Shown: piece after piece, positions 35,571 through 44,888 of the stretch
Numbering within the stretch: the first letter of the stretch is position 1
Layout of the letters: each line of letters opens with the position of its first letter
From: JABDQW01 sp942492025
GTDB taxonomy: Bacteria; Pseudomonadota; Gammaproteobacteria; SZUA-229
Length of the DNA stretch: 64,000 bases
Assembly: GCA_942492025.1 (NCBI GenBank)
Contig: CALODJ010000006.1
Location: forward strand, 310,001 to 374,000
Reading direction: 5' to 3'
Notes under the pieces: generated by a model
What the model saw: only the letters and a program-made list of their open reading frames with translations
The model's database searches: none
What the model was told of the DNA's origin: nothing
Translations under genes and position numbers: made by a program

Positions 35571-36888
35571 TAATTTTATAAATATGCCTGCTTTCAACGA
35601 TTACAGATTTAACTGGACGCATATTGGAATTACCCTGGTATTTCTGTTTCCATTGTTTTCCAATACTTTGAGACACTGGGTGTCATCGATGTACGTATTA
35701 CTGGTATTGGTGTCATTGTTTTCAATTACCAAATTTAACTATGATCTGAAAAAAGAAGAGAAAATATTTCTAGCGATTATACTTCTTCATGTTTTATCAA
35801 CAGCTGTTTCCAATATGCTGGCTGGATGGACACGTGCATCGCATACATGGTTCTTCTCGAGTGATATGCGCTTCCTGTTTGCGCTACCTGTGTATTTATA
35901 TCTACGCTGCATACCGCAAATCTGGAAATACTTTCTGATGAGTATACCGCTAGCGGCAATAATCATTGGTATTACGGGTATTATTGATTTTATGCTGCGT
36001 TATCAACGTGGCGATTTGGATATGATTTTAGCGGAGGGGGTATACGGTCATATCTTTCAGGGTAATATATCGGTGCTCTGGTCTGTTTTGAGTTATGTCG
36101 CATTTGATTATTATAAAGACAATAAAAAAATGCGAATGCTGTGTTTAACCGGCGCGTTACTGGGTGCAATAGGGGCGCTCGTATCAGTCACCCGCAACGC
36201 GTGGCTTTCCATGGTTTTGTTGTATGTGCTGATATTCATTATGCAAGGTGGCATCATCAAAGCGTTAAAAACAACAGGGCTGAAAAGACTTGCCATTATT
36301 GGCGCCGCTTTGCTACCTGTGCTGTATTTTCTCTCGGGTATCGACTATATCAATGCAAGGTTCAACCGGGTATTCGATGAGCCGGTTGCCTATTTCAAGG
36401 CGGATAGGAGTAAGACGATCGAATTCACTTCCATTGGATTCAGGCTTGAACAGTGGAGAGGCGCGCTCTATGCTTTTGAAGAAAAGCCAATCTTTGGTCA
36501 TGGTGTTGGAAATACGGGTATTGTGCATAACAGGTACGTAAAGGAAGGTAAGTTGAACGATCTGATTTATCAGCAGAGTGCGGACAACGGCAATCCAACC
36601 CACACGCATAGCGTGTATTTCAGTTATCTTGGTGATAAAGGGCTCATTGGCATGGTGCTGATTCTGTTGCTGTTATTTTACCCGGTGTATGTCGCAATGC
36701 AGAAAAGGCAGCATTCTGCAGATGCCTGGCGATTTCAAATGCTTTTGAGTGCAGCATTTATTCTTGCTTCTCTTACGGAGCATCCATTCGTAAGAAATAA
36801 CTGGACCTCAATATTTATCGTGTCAAGTGTTGTGTCTTTCATCTGGTTGAACAGGTCGGATGAAAAGATAGAACAAACGGCGCACTGA
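35563..36888 (+). CDS. O-antigen ligase-like membrane protein
   Basis: This 441-residue integral membrane protein has about 10-12 helices. A large periplasmic loop near residues 265-350 contains FRLEQWRGALYAFEEKPIFGHGVGNTG and a THTHSVYFSYLGDKGLIG segment, matching the Wzy_C/WaaL domain with its critical Arg and His. It joins O-antigen or other lipid-linked sugars to the lipid A core. It is AT-richer than its neighbours, as is usual for variable surface-sugar genes. It could instead be a polymerase, because the two are hard to separate by sequence. Confidence 0.85.
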   Translation: MNNNFINMPAFNDYRFNWTHIGITLVFLFPLFSNTLRHWVSSMYVLLVLVSLFSITKFNYDLKKEEKIFLAIILLHVLSTAVSNMLAGWTRASHTWFFSSDMRFLFALPVYLYLRCIPQIWKYFLMSIPLAAIIIGITGIIDFMLRYQRGDLDMILAEGVYGHIFQGNISVLWSVLSYVAFDYYKDNKKMRMLCLTGALLGAIGALVSVTRNAWLSMVLLYVLIFIMQGGIIKALKTTGLKRLAIIGAALLPVLYFLSGIDYINARFNRVFDEPVAYFKADRSKTIEFTSIGFRLEQWRGALYAFEEKPIFGHGVGNTGIVHNRYVKEGKLNDLIYQQSADNGNPTHTHSVYFSYLGDKGLIGMVLILLLLFYPVYVAMQKRQHSADAWRFQMLLSAAFILASLTEHPFVRNNWTSIFIVSSVVSFIWLNRSDEKIEQTAH

Positions 36889-36907
36889 AAACAGATAGCC
36901 TGTAACA

Positions 36908-37990
36908 TTGGATAAAACACTATTGCCGACTGCCGTTATATGTCTTTCAGATGGAGCTGGTGGAATGGAGCATGATGCAGTTAAGCTTGCAGATTTGCTT
37001 TCGCACCGATCAGATACGGTCCTGATCTGCAAGCAGAATACGTTTATCGAGCAGCTGTACGAAAAGGGCAATTACTCGTTCGAATGTGAGAGCATTAGTT
37101 TTACCAATAAAAGTTTCAGTTTTTCAATGTTTATCAAGACACACCACGTGCTTAACAGGTATTCTATAAAAAACGTTATATATTTTGGCGCGTCAGAATT
37201 AAAAACATTGTATTTTTCTTTTATAGGGAAGGGATTGAATGTCATTGTGCGTCACGGGACGACGAAATCCAGCCCTAAAAGAGACTGGTTTCACAGGCTG
37301 ATTTATTCCTGCGTAAATTATCATGTGGCTATATCGATGCATTTGCTCAATAACGTAAAGCAGATCGTGCCAGCTGACAATAACGAAAAATTCAAAATCA
37401 TATATCCTTCATTTTCATTCGATGAAGTCAAGCGCGAGACCTGCAGCGTGTCAGATAAGATACATATCATACACATTGGAAGGCTTGCTCGCGGTAAAGG
37501 GCAAATTGATGCAATACATGCCTGTCGTGCACTGTATGACAGGCGCATTGAATTTGAGTTGCGATTTCTGGGCGACAGTAAAGATGAAAGCTATGTCGCT
37601 GAAATAAAGCAGGCACTGCACGATCTTCCCTATGCTGACAAGGTGAAGTTCGCTGGTTATGTGGATGATGTCGGTAAGTCACTTGTCAATGCAGACATTT
37701 TTCTCTACCCAAGCTATGGTGAAGGATTCGGTAATGTATTTGTGGAAGCGATGGGCTTTGGTTTGTCGGTTGTGACCTACAACAATACGACATTTCCCGA
37801 ATTTGCGCGTATGGGATTCAGGTTCTATATGGCGGATAACAGAAACATAGTGTCGCTATCCGATTGTCTGCTTCGGGCTGCTGATGAAGTGCTGAATCAT
37901 AGCGCCAGATATGAAGGCAACTCAAGGCTCGCGGCAGAATTATTCAACAAGGACAGAGAGCTGCTGGACTGGCATTCAATACTTTGCTGA
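36908..37990 (+). CDS. Family 4 glycosyltransferase
   Basis: This 360-residue protein starts with TTG. It has two Rossmann-like domains. The GT-B donor region has IIHIGRLARGKGQIDAIHAC and later LYPSYGEGFGNVFVEAMGFGLSVVTYN, with the E-x7-E motif typical of GT4. It probably builds the LPS core or O-antigen. It lies 19 bases after the ligase gene. The sugar is unknown. Confidence 0.88.
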   Translation: MDKTLLPTAVICLSDGAGGMEHDAVKLADLLSHRSDTVLICKQNTFIEQLYEKGNYSFECESISFTNKSFSFSMFIKTHHVLNRYSIKNVIYFGASELKTLYFSFIGKGLNVIVRHGTTKSSPKRDWFHRLIYSCVNYHVAISMHLLNNVKQIVPADNNEKFKIIYPSFSFDEVKRETCSVSDKIHIIHIGRLARGKGQIDAIHACRALYDRRIEFELRFLGDSKDESYVAEIKQALHDLPYADKVKFAGYVDDVGKSLVNADIFLYPSYGEGFGNVFVEAMGFGLSVVTYNNTTFPEFARMGFRFYMADNRNIVSLSDCLLRAADEVLNHSARYEGNSRLAAELFNKDRELLDWHSILC

Positions 37991-38028
37991 TACGAGCATC
38001 ATCGTGACGGCCGTGTGTTACACGCGGA

Positions 38029-38823
38029 TTAATTCCGGCGTCTGATGCCGAGAAAAGGAGCGAGCAGCAGGTTGGACAGTATATGACCGCCCCATTTGCG
38101 TACATAATAAAAGACCACGCCAGTTCTGATCAGCGCCATGCATTTGATTCTGTGGTTATGGAAATATTCCCGGTTCAGTAGAATCAGGTCATGTTGCTTG
38201 TCATGCTTGCCTCTGGCGACTTCAATAAAGCCCATTTCGTTCATTAATTGCACGACATCCTGCTTGAGCTTTTGTCCTTTCCACACGGTCTCGGTTTCTA
38301 CTTCGATCTGGATGAAAACAATATTTCCAGCAATTTCCGACAGTCCTTCTAGCACTTCGTACCCTGCGCCCTCGACATCAATCCATATCGCAATTGACTC
38401 GCCGCTCATGCCGGGTACGTGATCGGTCAGGAATTCATCAAGTCTTACCGCCTCAACATCGACCTCTTCGGTCTCGCCGACTTCCTGATCACGCTGATGA
38501 AGTGAGCTTGTGCCGGCCATCCAGGCCTGATCCGAGCTGTCGCTGTATTTCTGTATGTGAAATACAAGAGAACCGGATTCGTTTGAAACGGCCTTGTTAA
38601 TGACTTCAATGTTCTCCATTTTGGGTATGCGGTTCTCTAAGATTTTTTCGTAGTTATATGGATTTGCCTCGAATGCGAAAATACGTGATGTCTTGCTGAT
38701 ATGGCGAAGTAGTATGGAATGCGTTGCATCCAGTGTCCCGATATCACAGATTATTTCCGGCTTGAGGTATTTAACCAGGAGTTGGAATAAGATTTCTGTA
38801 TTGAGGATTCGCGATTTCGGCAT
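38029..38823 (-). CDS. FkbM family methyltransferase
   Basis: This 264-residue protein has PEIICDIGTLDATHSILL near residue 22 as the SAM site. FAFEANPYNYEKI follows, then AIWIDVEGAGYEVLEG, the D-V-E-G pattern of FkbM methyltransferases. Members often methylate sugars of surface glycans, which fits the neighbourhood. It is on the opposite strand from the preceding genes and divergent from the next methyltransferase. Confidence 0.85.
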   Translation of the reverse strand: MPKSRILNTEILFQLLVKYLKPEIICDIGTLDATHSILLRHISKTSRIFAFEANPYNYEKILENRIPKMENIEVINKAVSNESGSLVFHIQKYSDSSDQAWMAGTSSLHQRDQEVGETEEVDVEAVRLDEFLTDHVPGMSGESIAIWIDVEGAGYEVLEGLSEIAGNIVFIQIEVETETVWKGQKLKQDVVQLMNEMGFIEVARGKHDKQHDLILLNREYFHNHRIKCMALIRTGVVFYYVRKWGGHILSNLLLAPFLGIRRRN

Positions 38824-38936
38824 TGCTTTGATAGTGGGCCTGACGTATAAAATGCAAAATTATATAGGATTAGCTCACATAGATACATCGACTTGCGACA
38901 AGCTGCGAGAATACAAAAACAAGAGTATAGAAGAAA

Positions 38937-39452
38937 ATGAAACGAAAACTTGATATAGGGTGTGGACGATTCAAGGATCCGGAGTTCACCGGTATTGATA
39001 TATGTGACTGGCCTGGTGTTGATATTGTCTGGAACATGGAGAAATTTCCCTGGCCTATTGAAGATAATTCCTTCGACTACATCAAGGCCATTCACGTCGT
39101 CGAACACATTAATGATCAGGCGGGGTTTTTTCGCGAGATACACCGGGTGGCAGCAGATAATGCCATTGTCCATCTAGAGACACCGCATTACTCGTCACGA
39201 GATTCCTGGGCGGACCCTACCCATGTCAGGCATATGTCGCTGTTTTTTACCGATCAGATGACAGGGAATGGCTACCTCGTGGACACCACCGGAGAGTTCG
39301 AGCTGGTCAACAGGCGTGTCAATTTTGGCCCGTTTCTCGGAAGTATGCGGGCGCGCTTGATATCCAGCCTGTTAGGTTACGAAAAATGGGAGCGTTCGGC
39401 TTTCAAGATGCCGGCACGAAACATTTACATAGATTTAAAAGTCGTTAAATAA
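38937..39452 (+). CDS. Small SAM-dependent methyltransferase
   Basis: This 171-residue protein begins with KLDIGCGRFKDPEFTGIDI, a SAM motif I. FDYIKAIHVVEHI follows as the post-motif strand of methyltransferase class I (Methyltransf_11 type). Similar short proteins occur in surface-polysaccharide clusters. The target is unknown. Confidence 0.85.
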   Translation: MKRKLDIGCGRFKDPEFTGIDICDWPGVDIVWNMEKFPWPIEDNSFDYIKAIHVVEHINDQAGFFREIHRVAADNAIVHLETPHYSSRDSWADPTHVRHMSLFFTDQMTGNGYLVDTTGEFELVNRRVNFGPFLGSMRARLISSLLGYEKWERSAFKMPARNIYIDLKVVK

Positions 39453-39523
39453 CCTCCGGGCTAGAATGTATTGGCTGGAAAAGACCGTAGGCCAGCAGAA
39501 GCGAAGCGATGCCGACGAGGTAA

Positions 39524-41779
39524 TCAGGTGTTGTTTTCTAGCAGGCTGATCGCGGCAGAAACAGTTTCTTGGATACTGAAGCCCCTGACGCTGTCTCCGG
39601 GTTGCTCCGGATGGATAATAATGTGCCTGCTGCTTCTGGGCGCCCAGTACGTTAGATGGCTTTTATCGTTCTGGAAAATACCGACAGTTGGTATATCGAA
39701 TGCAGAGGCAATATGAACGAAGCTGGTGTTGGTTGATATCATTACGCTCATCAAGCTGGTCAATGCGGCGGCATCAAAGATGCTTTTTGAGCCTTCTTCG
39801 AGTATCACATTGTGCAGTTCGGAGTTGGCAATCAAGGTTCTGAAATGTTGGTGTCTGTCTGGCGTTGAAAATAACAGTATCCTGATGTCGGCATCCAGAT
39901 TATTCAACCTGCGACATATTTCTACTGTTTCATCGTCGAGGACTGAACGGGAATCATCGCTTGCATCCGCGTTTAATCCTATCAGCTTGTACCCTGAATA
40001 GGGTTGCAAGAATGACCGGGCAAACTGGTAAGACTGGTCGCCAATTGGGAATTCGAGCGAGTTATCGTAGTCCTCGATGCCAAGTATCTGCAAGAACTCC
40101 AGTAGTCTTTCAGTTGTGTGTACCTGTTTCCAGCTGTTGACCTTGTAGTAGAGGCTGAGGTCGGAATTGTCCAGGCCATATTTGCTTTCATAGCCCGTGT
40201 TGGCGATAAGCCATTTACCATGGATTAATAACAGCGCGATCACCTTTCCAAACCTGATATCGATGGTGTCGATGATCAGGTCGTAGTGGTTGCTGTGCAT
40301 CCTTAATATATCAAGAAATGTTTTCGGTGCATCCCTGTCCTTGTATTTCGTGTATACGTTTCTGACCTGCGGCACGTATTTGAACATGAAGTTATTGTAC
40401 GTACTCGCATAGATATCGATGTTTGCCTTCGGAAGGGCTTTCTTCAGTTCGCGAATTAACGGGAACATGCAGATGGTATCGCCGATTTTCGCAGGCCTTA
40501 CGATCAGGATATTATGAAATGTCTCGGGCCGGAAGTCTTCAACATAGGACTTTCTGGCGAGTCGTTTTAATATTTTGGCCTTGGCGATGGTAGTGTACTG
40601 TCTGACCTTTGAGATAGCGGGCGCTTTGAAATTTTGAGCCGCGATGGCGCTTTGATGAGTGTTGCTACACGTAACGGGCGAACGGATGGACAGCTGTTCT
40701 TGCTTTGACTGTGGCGGAATCTTGCGCGGACTGACAGGCATGTGTTCATGAGTCCGTTCTGCAGGCGGTTTTTTTGTATACACCATAATCTTGTTACACA
40801 TCGCATAGACTTCATCGACTTCAGGCGGGCCGTCCTCGTCGGGCAGGGCAATTTCATGGACACCGTATCTGGGCCAGTAGCGGTACGGATCGACGAAAAA
40901 TATACCGACAGTAGGTGTTCCCGATACGATCGCAACATGCCTGATTCCGGTATCATTCGAGACGACAAGGTCGGCGCCTTTTAACAGACGGGTTGTATCC
41001 TCTATTGTGTCTGCCTGGATAGAGCCCGTATTCACGGACCCATTGAACGGTTCAATGATGGCGCGTGCTTTCTTTTTCTCCCAGTCAAGTATGCCTTCCA
41101 ATACAAGGTGATCATGATCAGGATACGCTGTATGCATGCGTTTAATGAGTTCGCTGAAGCAATGTGAAGGCCAGCACTTATACGTGGCTGAAGCGCCAGT
41201 GAAATAAACAATATAAGGTCTGCTTCGCTTCAGTGCAGTACCGGGCATTGAATAATCGTGTGGGTATGATGTTGTTACACCGAAAATATGCAGCTGGTTC
41301 AGCATATCGTTGACTTCGAAATTCAGGTCGCTCCGGCAGGTGGCCACATCGTATACCAGTCTGGCCTGGAGTGCACGATAGGGGAATCCGATCTTGAGTG
41401 TGGCCTTGTTCAGCACGCAGGTTTTCATCGACCGATTGGTTATCGCAAGGTCGAAAATGATGTCCTGGGCGCCAAGCTCCTTTATACGTTTGATTCTGTG
41501 CAGTAATGACGCGGGATCCCCTTTGCCGTGTACCACATGTAGTCTATCGACCAGGTCATCCGGGCAGCCGCGCGTATAGTTACTGACGATGCTCAGGGTT
41601 ATTTCGGCATTGGGAAAGGCCTTTCTTGCTTCCACCAGAAAAGCCCTTGTAAGCACCATGTCACCCAGAGCGGCATGCCTGATCACGGCGATCTTTTTGA
41701 TTTGATCACGCGAGATGGTTTTGATTACCCTTCGGGCTTTTTTCGATGCCCATGCACCTTTCGTGAACCAGAACTTCAT
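39524..41779 (-). CDS. Tandem fusion of two family 9 glycosyltransferases
   Basis: This 751-residue protein has two heptosyltransferase-like GT-B halves. The first (about 1-340) has KIAVIRHAALGDMVLTRAFL and VVSNDTGIRHVAIVSGTPTVGIFF. It is strikingly similar to the separate gene at 44889-45923, largely identical by eye. A Ser/Lys/Pro-rich linker (about 350-420) follows. The second half has ILIVRPAKIGDTICMFPLI and MISTNTSFVHIASAFDIPTVGIFQ. Each half is close to a full GT9 length. It is probably an LPS-core transferase, but the sugar is unknown. Confidence 0.88.
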   Translation of the reverse strand: MKFWFTKGAWASKKARRVIKTISRDQIKKIAVIRHAALGDMVLTRAFLVEARKAFPNAEITLSIVSNYTRGCPDDLVDRLHVVHGKGDPASLLHRIKRIKELGAQDIIFDLAITNRSMKTCVLNKATLKIGFPYRALQARLVYDVATCRSDLNFEVNDMLNQLHIFGVTTSYPHDYSMPGTALKRSRPYIVYFTGASATYKCWPSHCFSELIKRMHTAYPDHDHLVLEGILDWEKKKARAIIEPFNGSVNTGSIQADTIEDTTRLLKGADLVVSNDTGIRHVAIVSGTPTVGIFFVDPYRYWPRYGVHEIALPDEDGPPEVDEVYAMCNKIMVYTKKPPAERTHEHMPVSPRKIPPQSKQEQLSIRSPVTCSNTHQSAIAAQNFKAPAISKVRQYTTIAKAKILKRLARKSYVEDFRPETFHNILIVRPAKIGDTICMFPLIRELKKALPKANIDIYASTYNNFMFKYVPQVRNVYTKYKDRDAPKTFLDILRMHSNHYDLIIDTIDIRFGKVIALLLIHGKWLIANTGYESKYGLDNSDLSLYYKVNSWKQVHTTERLLEFLQILGIEDYDNSLEFPIGDQSYQFARSFLQPYSGYKLIGLNADASDDSRSVLDDETVEICRRLNNLDADIRILLFSTPDRHQHFRTLIANSELHNVILEEGSKSIFDAAALTSLMSVMISTNTSFVHIASAFDIPTVGIFQNDKSHLTYWAPRSSRHIIIHPEQPGDSVRGFSIQETVSAAISLLENNT

Positions 41780-41832
41780 GTTGTATGGTTTAAGCCGTGA
41801 TATTTAGGTTGCCGTATCAAATGCTTTTTTTT

Positions 41833-41864
41833 AAGGAATCTCCGATGAAATTCAGAGTTTCCTT
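41833..41864. repeat. GGAAACTCTGA-family hairpin, diverged
   Basis: AAGGAATCTCCGATGAAATT and CAGAGTTTCCTT form an imperfect stem between two GT9 genes on the same strand, related to the elements at 11179 and 44426. Confidence 0.45.
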
Positions 41865-41945
41865 AATAAGGGAAGAGGTCATCAATGCAGGTCCTGTGAA
41901 TATGATCAAAGCTCTTCGCTACCGATGTATGATGCAGTATTCGGA

Positions 41946-42962
41946 TTATATATCATCTGTTTTCCTCAGGAAGTCAGTTATTTCGTCGGCGCAACCGTCA
42001 ATGTCGATGTCTAGTGTCCTGGATGATTTGTTATAGGTTTCTGGCGAGAATGAAATTTTTTTCCCCGCTTCATTGAGTGTCGTCCAGCGCAAGGAAGTCG
42101 CTGATCGTCTGGCCGGGTAAAAAGCAGCTGTGGGAACATTGAGGGCGCCGGCTATATGCAAGGGCCCGGTTGATCCGCTGATGAACAGGTCGCAGATACT
42201 GATGAAACGTGCGAACTGCACCAGCCCTTCAAGCGAGTGATATACGCTTCGTGTGTGTTGATGTAACCGCGAGGCCAGGTTTGTGGCGGTCTCCAGTTCA
42301 TCGGGGCCTGCGGTTATTACGAAATACACAGTCATTTTCCGCGCAATATAATCTGCAAGCTGCGCGAACTGTTCGAGTGACAGATTCACAGCCGAGCCGC
42401 CACTGCCGGGATGAATAAATACCAGCTTGGGATTACCCTTGATCCCGAATTCACCGATGGTCTTCTTTTTCAGTGTTGTTGTTTCGTTTGGGCTGAATTC
42501 AAGATAGGGAGGTGTTGCCGGGTTAACAGGGGTATCGCCGTTCTGTTCTATCAAGAATCTTGAAAGATCAATGTTGTATTCGTATTCAGGTTTCAGTGAC
42601 AGCGAGCGCCGTTGTCTCAGCCTGCGGTTCAAAAAGATCTGGGCAATTTTTGTAGCGGGACCCGATCTTACAGGAACCCGGGCCAGCCACAGAGCCATGG
42701 AGGTGCGCAGTTCGGAATACAGCGAAACGGATGCATCATATCGGCCAGTTTTGATCTGACCGGCCAGCTCGATGGCGCCAGTCTTTTTATCGACAAGTAT
42801 GTTGTCAATCCAGGGACAGCATTCAGCGATCGGTTTGGTGTAAGACGGTACCAGTGCGGTTATCTTCGATTCGGGATACTGGAGCTTTAGCAGTGAAATT
42901 GCCGGCCATGCCAGCATGAAGTCACCCAGTTTGTCATTTCTGATGACGAGTATATTCTGCAT
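41946..42962 (-). CDS. Family 9 glycosyltransferase (heptosyltransferase-like)
   Basis: This 338-residue GT-B protein begins ILVIRNDKLGDFMLAWPAI, the usual GT9 N-terminal motif. Later it has LVFIHPGSGGSAVNLSLEQF and LFISGSTGPLHIAGALNVPTAAFYP. It is not obviously WaaC or WaaF, so its acceptor and donor are unknown. It lies 5 bases after the upstream GT9 gene and is clearly in one operon with it. Confidence 0.88.
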   Translation of the reverse strand: MQNILVIRNDKLGDFMLAWPAISLLKLQYPESKITALVPSYTKPIAECCPWIDNILVDKKTGAIELAGQIKTGRYDASVSLYSELRTSMALWLARVPVRSGPATKIAQIFLNRRLRQRRSLSLKPEYEYNIDLSRFLIEQNGDTPVNPATPPYLEFSPNETTTLKKKTIGEFGIKGNPKLVFIHPGSGGSAVNLSLEQFAQLADYIARKMTVYFVITAGPDELETATNLASRLHQHTRSVYHSLEGLVQFARFISICDLFISGSTGPLHIAGALNVPTAAFYPARRSATSLRWTTLNEAGKKISFSPETYNKSSRTLDIDIDGCADEITDFLRKTDDI

Positions 42963-42967
42963 CGTGT

Positions 42968-44005
42968 CTACTGATTGTGGTTTCCGCGTTCAAGCTGGGA
43001 CAATACGGCATCATAAACCGTATCGACGTCGATGGTGGATATACCCTTGACCGGATCATCGGATTGAAGAGCGGTAAACATTGACGGATCCATGTAGGGT
43101 CCGCAGTCACTTGGTTCCCTCATCGAGAAGAAAGCCACGATTCGCGTACCCAGCGCAGAAGCAATATGCATTGGGCCGGAATCCGGTGACAGCAACAGGT
43201 TGACCCGGGCTATCAGCGCCTTGTAACGACTAAAGTTGATATGTGGTTCCAGCAGGGTTATGGCGCCGTCACTGTATTTGACGATTTTACGGCCCAGCGG
43301 CATTTCGCGTGGCAGCAAGTCAATCAAAGATTTTATCGGCCTGCCGTCAATACTGTGACTTGCAAGCCGCATTCCGAGCTGGCCATAGTAGTGTGCAGGC
43401 CATAACTTCCTTATACGCGCTTCACGTTTGCGTAACCCCAGTCGAGAGTAGCCGCTGTATGTCGGATGCATCATAACCACTATGTCGTCCGCTGTGATGC
43501 CGTGCGTCGCAAGTTCTTCATCAATCTGTTTGCTATAGTCAGTATCAACCGATAGCGTACTGTAGAACCGTTCAACATGGATATCACAGGTCGATGCCAC
43601 CAAGTCGAGATAATGCCGGGCGGTATGTTTCGGCTTAGTGGGACCGTGAAACCAGTAAAATTCTTCAGTATCAGCATGATCGAACAGGCTGGCGATGCGC
43701 TTGCTGGTGTCGAAGCAGTAAATCTTGTCAAAATGGGTGCTGGCAATCTGCTGTAACAGATGTCGTTTGTTGGCGTAGGATTTAATCAGGCCATGCCGGT
43801 CCCAGGTCCAGATCTGTTTTATATTGGGATGAAAGTCTTTAAGTAGCACTTTGCCTTCGGGGCTTGCTAGAATAGTGAGCTGTGCTTGCGGATGGCACTT
43901 AAGAATTGCACTCAGTGCAGGCGTCATCATCACGGTATCGCCGACACGACCAATTCTAACGGCAAGGATATGCATCTCTGGGGGTATATTTTTGTAATCG
44001 GACAC
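42968..44005 (-). CDS. Family 9 glycosyltransferase (heptosyltransferase-like)
   Basis: This 345-residue protein starts with GTG at 44005; an in-frame ATG ten codons later is an alternative. The N-terminus reads ILAVRIGRVGDTVMMTPAL and the donor site LLLSPDSGPMHIASALGTRIVAFFSMREP. The first gene of the two-gene GT9 operon, it is divergent from the DUF6165 gene with only about 20 bases between the starts. The substrate is unknown. Confidence 0.88.
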   Translation of the reverse strand: MSDYKNIPPEMHILAVRIGRVGDTVMMTPALSAILKCHPQAQLTILASPEGKVLLKDFHPNIKQIWTWDRHGLIKSYANKRHLLQQIASTHFDKIYCFDTSKRIASLFDHADTEEFYWFHGPTKPKHTARHYLDLVASTCDIHVERFYSTLSVDTDYSKQIDEELATHGITADDIVVMMHPTYSGYSRLGLRKREARIRKLWPAHYYGQLGMRLASHSIDGRPIKSLIDLLPREMPLGRKIVKYSDGAITLLEPHINFSRYKALIARVNLLLSPDSGPMHIASALGTRIVAFFSMREPSDCGPYMDPSMFTALQSDDPVKGISTIDVDTVYDAVLSQLERGNHNQ

Positions 44006-44026
44006 GGCTTAGCAAATCATTGTATC

Positions 44027-44416
44027 ATGAATGTAAATACTGAAATATCGATCGGCGAATTCTTCGATAAGCTCACTATTCTTGAGATCAAGCAGGAAAG
44101 GATTCAGAACGCTGAGAAACTCGAGAATATCAACAACGAACTGAACGCATTAAACGCGTTGCTGGACAAGCTGCCTTTCTCACGCGCAGATGTAATAGAT
44201 GAGGTCGATGAGCTGAAAGCCATCAACGAGAAGCTCTGGGTCATCGAAGATGACATCAGGGAGAAAGAGTCGGCAAAAAAATTCGACCAGGCTTTTATCG
44301 AACTGGCACGCTCGGTCTATTTCACCAATGACAGACGCTCTGATGTCAAGCGGGCGATAAATCTGAAACTGGGATCCGACTTCATCGAAGAAAAATCCTA
44401 CGAAGAATATTCATAG
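44027..44416 (+). CDS. DUF6165 family protein
   Basis: This 129-residue helical, probably coiled-coil protein begins with MNVNTEISIGEFFDKLTILE, then many Glu/Lys/Asn residues. It ends with NDRRSDVKRAINLKLGSDFIEEKSY. That pattern fits DUF6165, which is often found beside glycosyltransferases. The start was chosen because the upstream in-frame stretch lies inside the divergent GT9 gene. The function is unknown. Confidence 0.78.
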   Translation: MNVNTEISIGEFFDKLTILEIKQERIQNAEKLENINNELNALNALLDKLPFSRADVIDEVDELKAINEKLWVIEDDIREKESAKKFDQAFIELARSVYFTNDRRSDVKRAINLKLGSDFIEEKSYEEYS

Positions 44417-44425
44417 TTTGTTTGG

Positions 44426-44452
44426 GGAAACTCTGATTTATTCAGAGCTTCC
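44426..44452. repeat. GGAAACTCTGA hairpin
   Basis: GGAAACTCTGA, a short TTTAT-type centre and TCAGAGCTTCC form a stem with one mismatch. It lies just after the DUF6165 stop and may terminate its transcript. Confidence 0.55.
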
Positions 44453-44460
44453 TGAGTATT

Positions 44461-44488
44461 TAGCCCGCATTTCTCACCAGGCGGCGTC
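44461..44488 (-). repeat. GAGAAATGCGGGTTAG motif copy
   Basis: TAGCCCGCATTTCTCACCAG and the following GCGGCGTC match the reverse complement of 26551-26580. Confidence 0.6.
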
Positions 44489-44599
44489 GAATACTGATAA
44501 GGCACTAATCCATTTAAGAGTATCCAGATGATCAGAAATACAGTGTGTTATTCAAACAGGCCTATCACGGTTCAGGCGGGTCTTCATTTTCATGAGATC

Positions 44600-44668
44600 G
44601 TAGGGTGCGCTGTGCGCACCGTGAATCCTCAGTGGCTGGTCTGTTTCGGTGCGCACGGCGCACCCTAC
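44600..44668. repeat. GTAGGGTGCGC palindromic repeat
   Basis: GTAGGGTGCGCTGTGCGCAC and GGTGCGCACGGCGCACCCTA are near-perfect complementary arms, the third good copy of the element. Confidence 0.75.
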
Positions 44669-44752
44669 GGCCGCTTCGCCCAAGCTATTGCTACGCTTTT
44701 CGCTCCAGAGCGGCGCTTACGCACACGAATCCTGCGCCTGCTCCCGTGATCC

Positions 44753-44772
44753 TTGTGAGAAATGCGGGTTAG
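44753..44772 (+). repeat. GAGAAATGCGGGTTAG motif copy
   Basis: TTGTGAGAAATGCGGGTTAG is a full copy in the same intergenic space as the reversed one at 44461. Confidence 0.6.
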
Positions 44773-44888
44773 TCAGCAATGCTTCGCTTATGCTGGCTTA
44801 AAACGCGATTATGACTTAAACCGCCCATTGTCTACTGCACACTTTGTGTCCTTTGCGCCTTTGCGGTGAAGCGGCACCAGGTGGACAC

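Larger units (their letters stand above)
44417..44888. other. Intergenic region packed with repeats
   Basis: No gene is seen. The region has four dispersed elements close together: a GGAAACTCTGA hairpin (44426-44452), two GAGAAATGCGGGTTAG motifs in opposite orientation (44461-44488 and 44753-44772) and a GTAGGGTGCGC palindrome (44600-44668). A CTTTGCGCCTTTGCGGTG string at about 44850 belongs to the ACGCAAA family. Confidence 0.6.

Noticed and set aside
950..44668. CRISPR array suspected from repeated palindromes
   Set aside because: Copies are tens of kilobases apart, not regularly spaced, and no cas genes are present.
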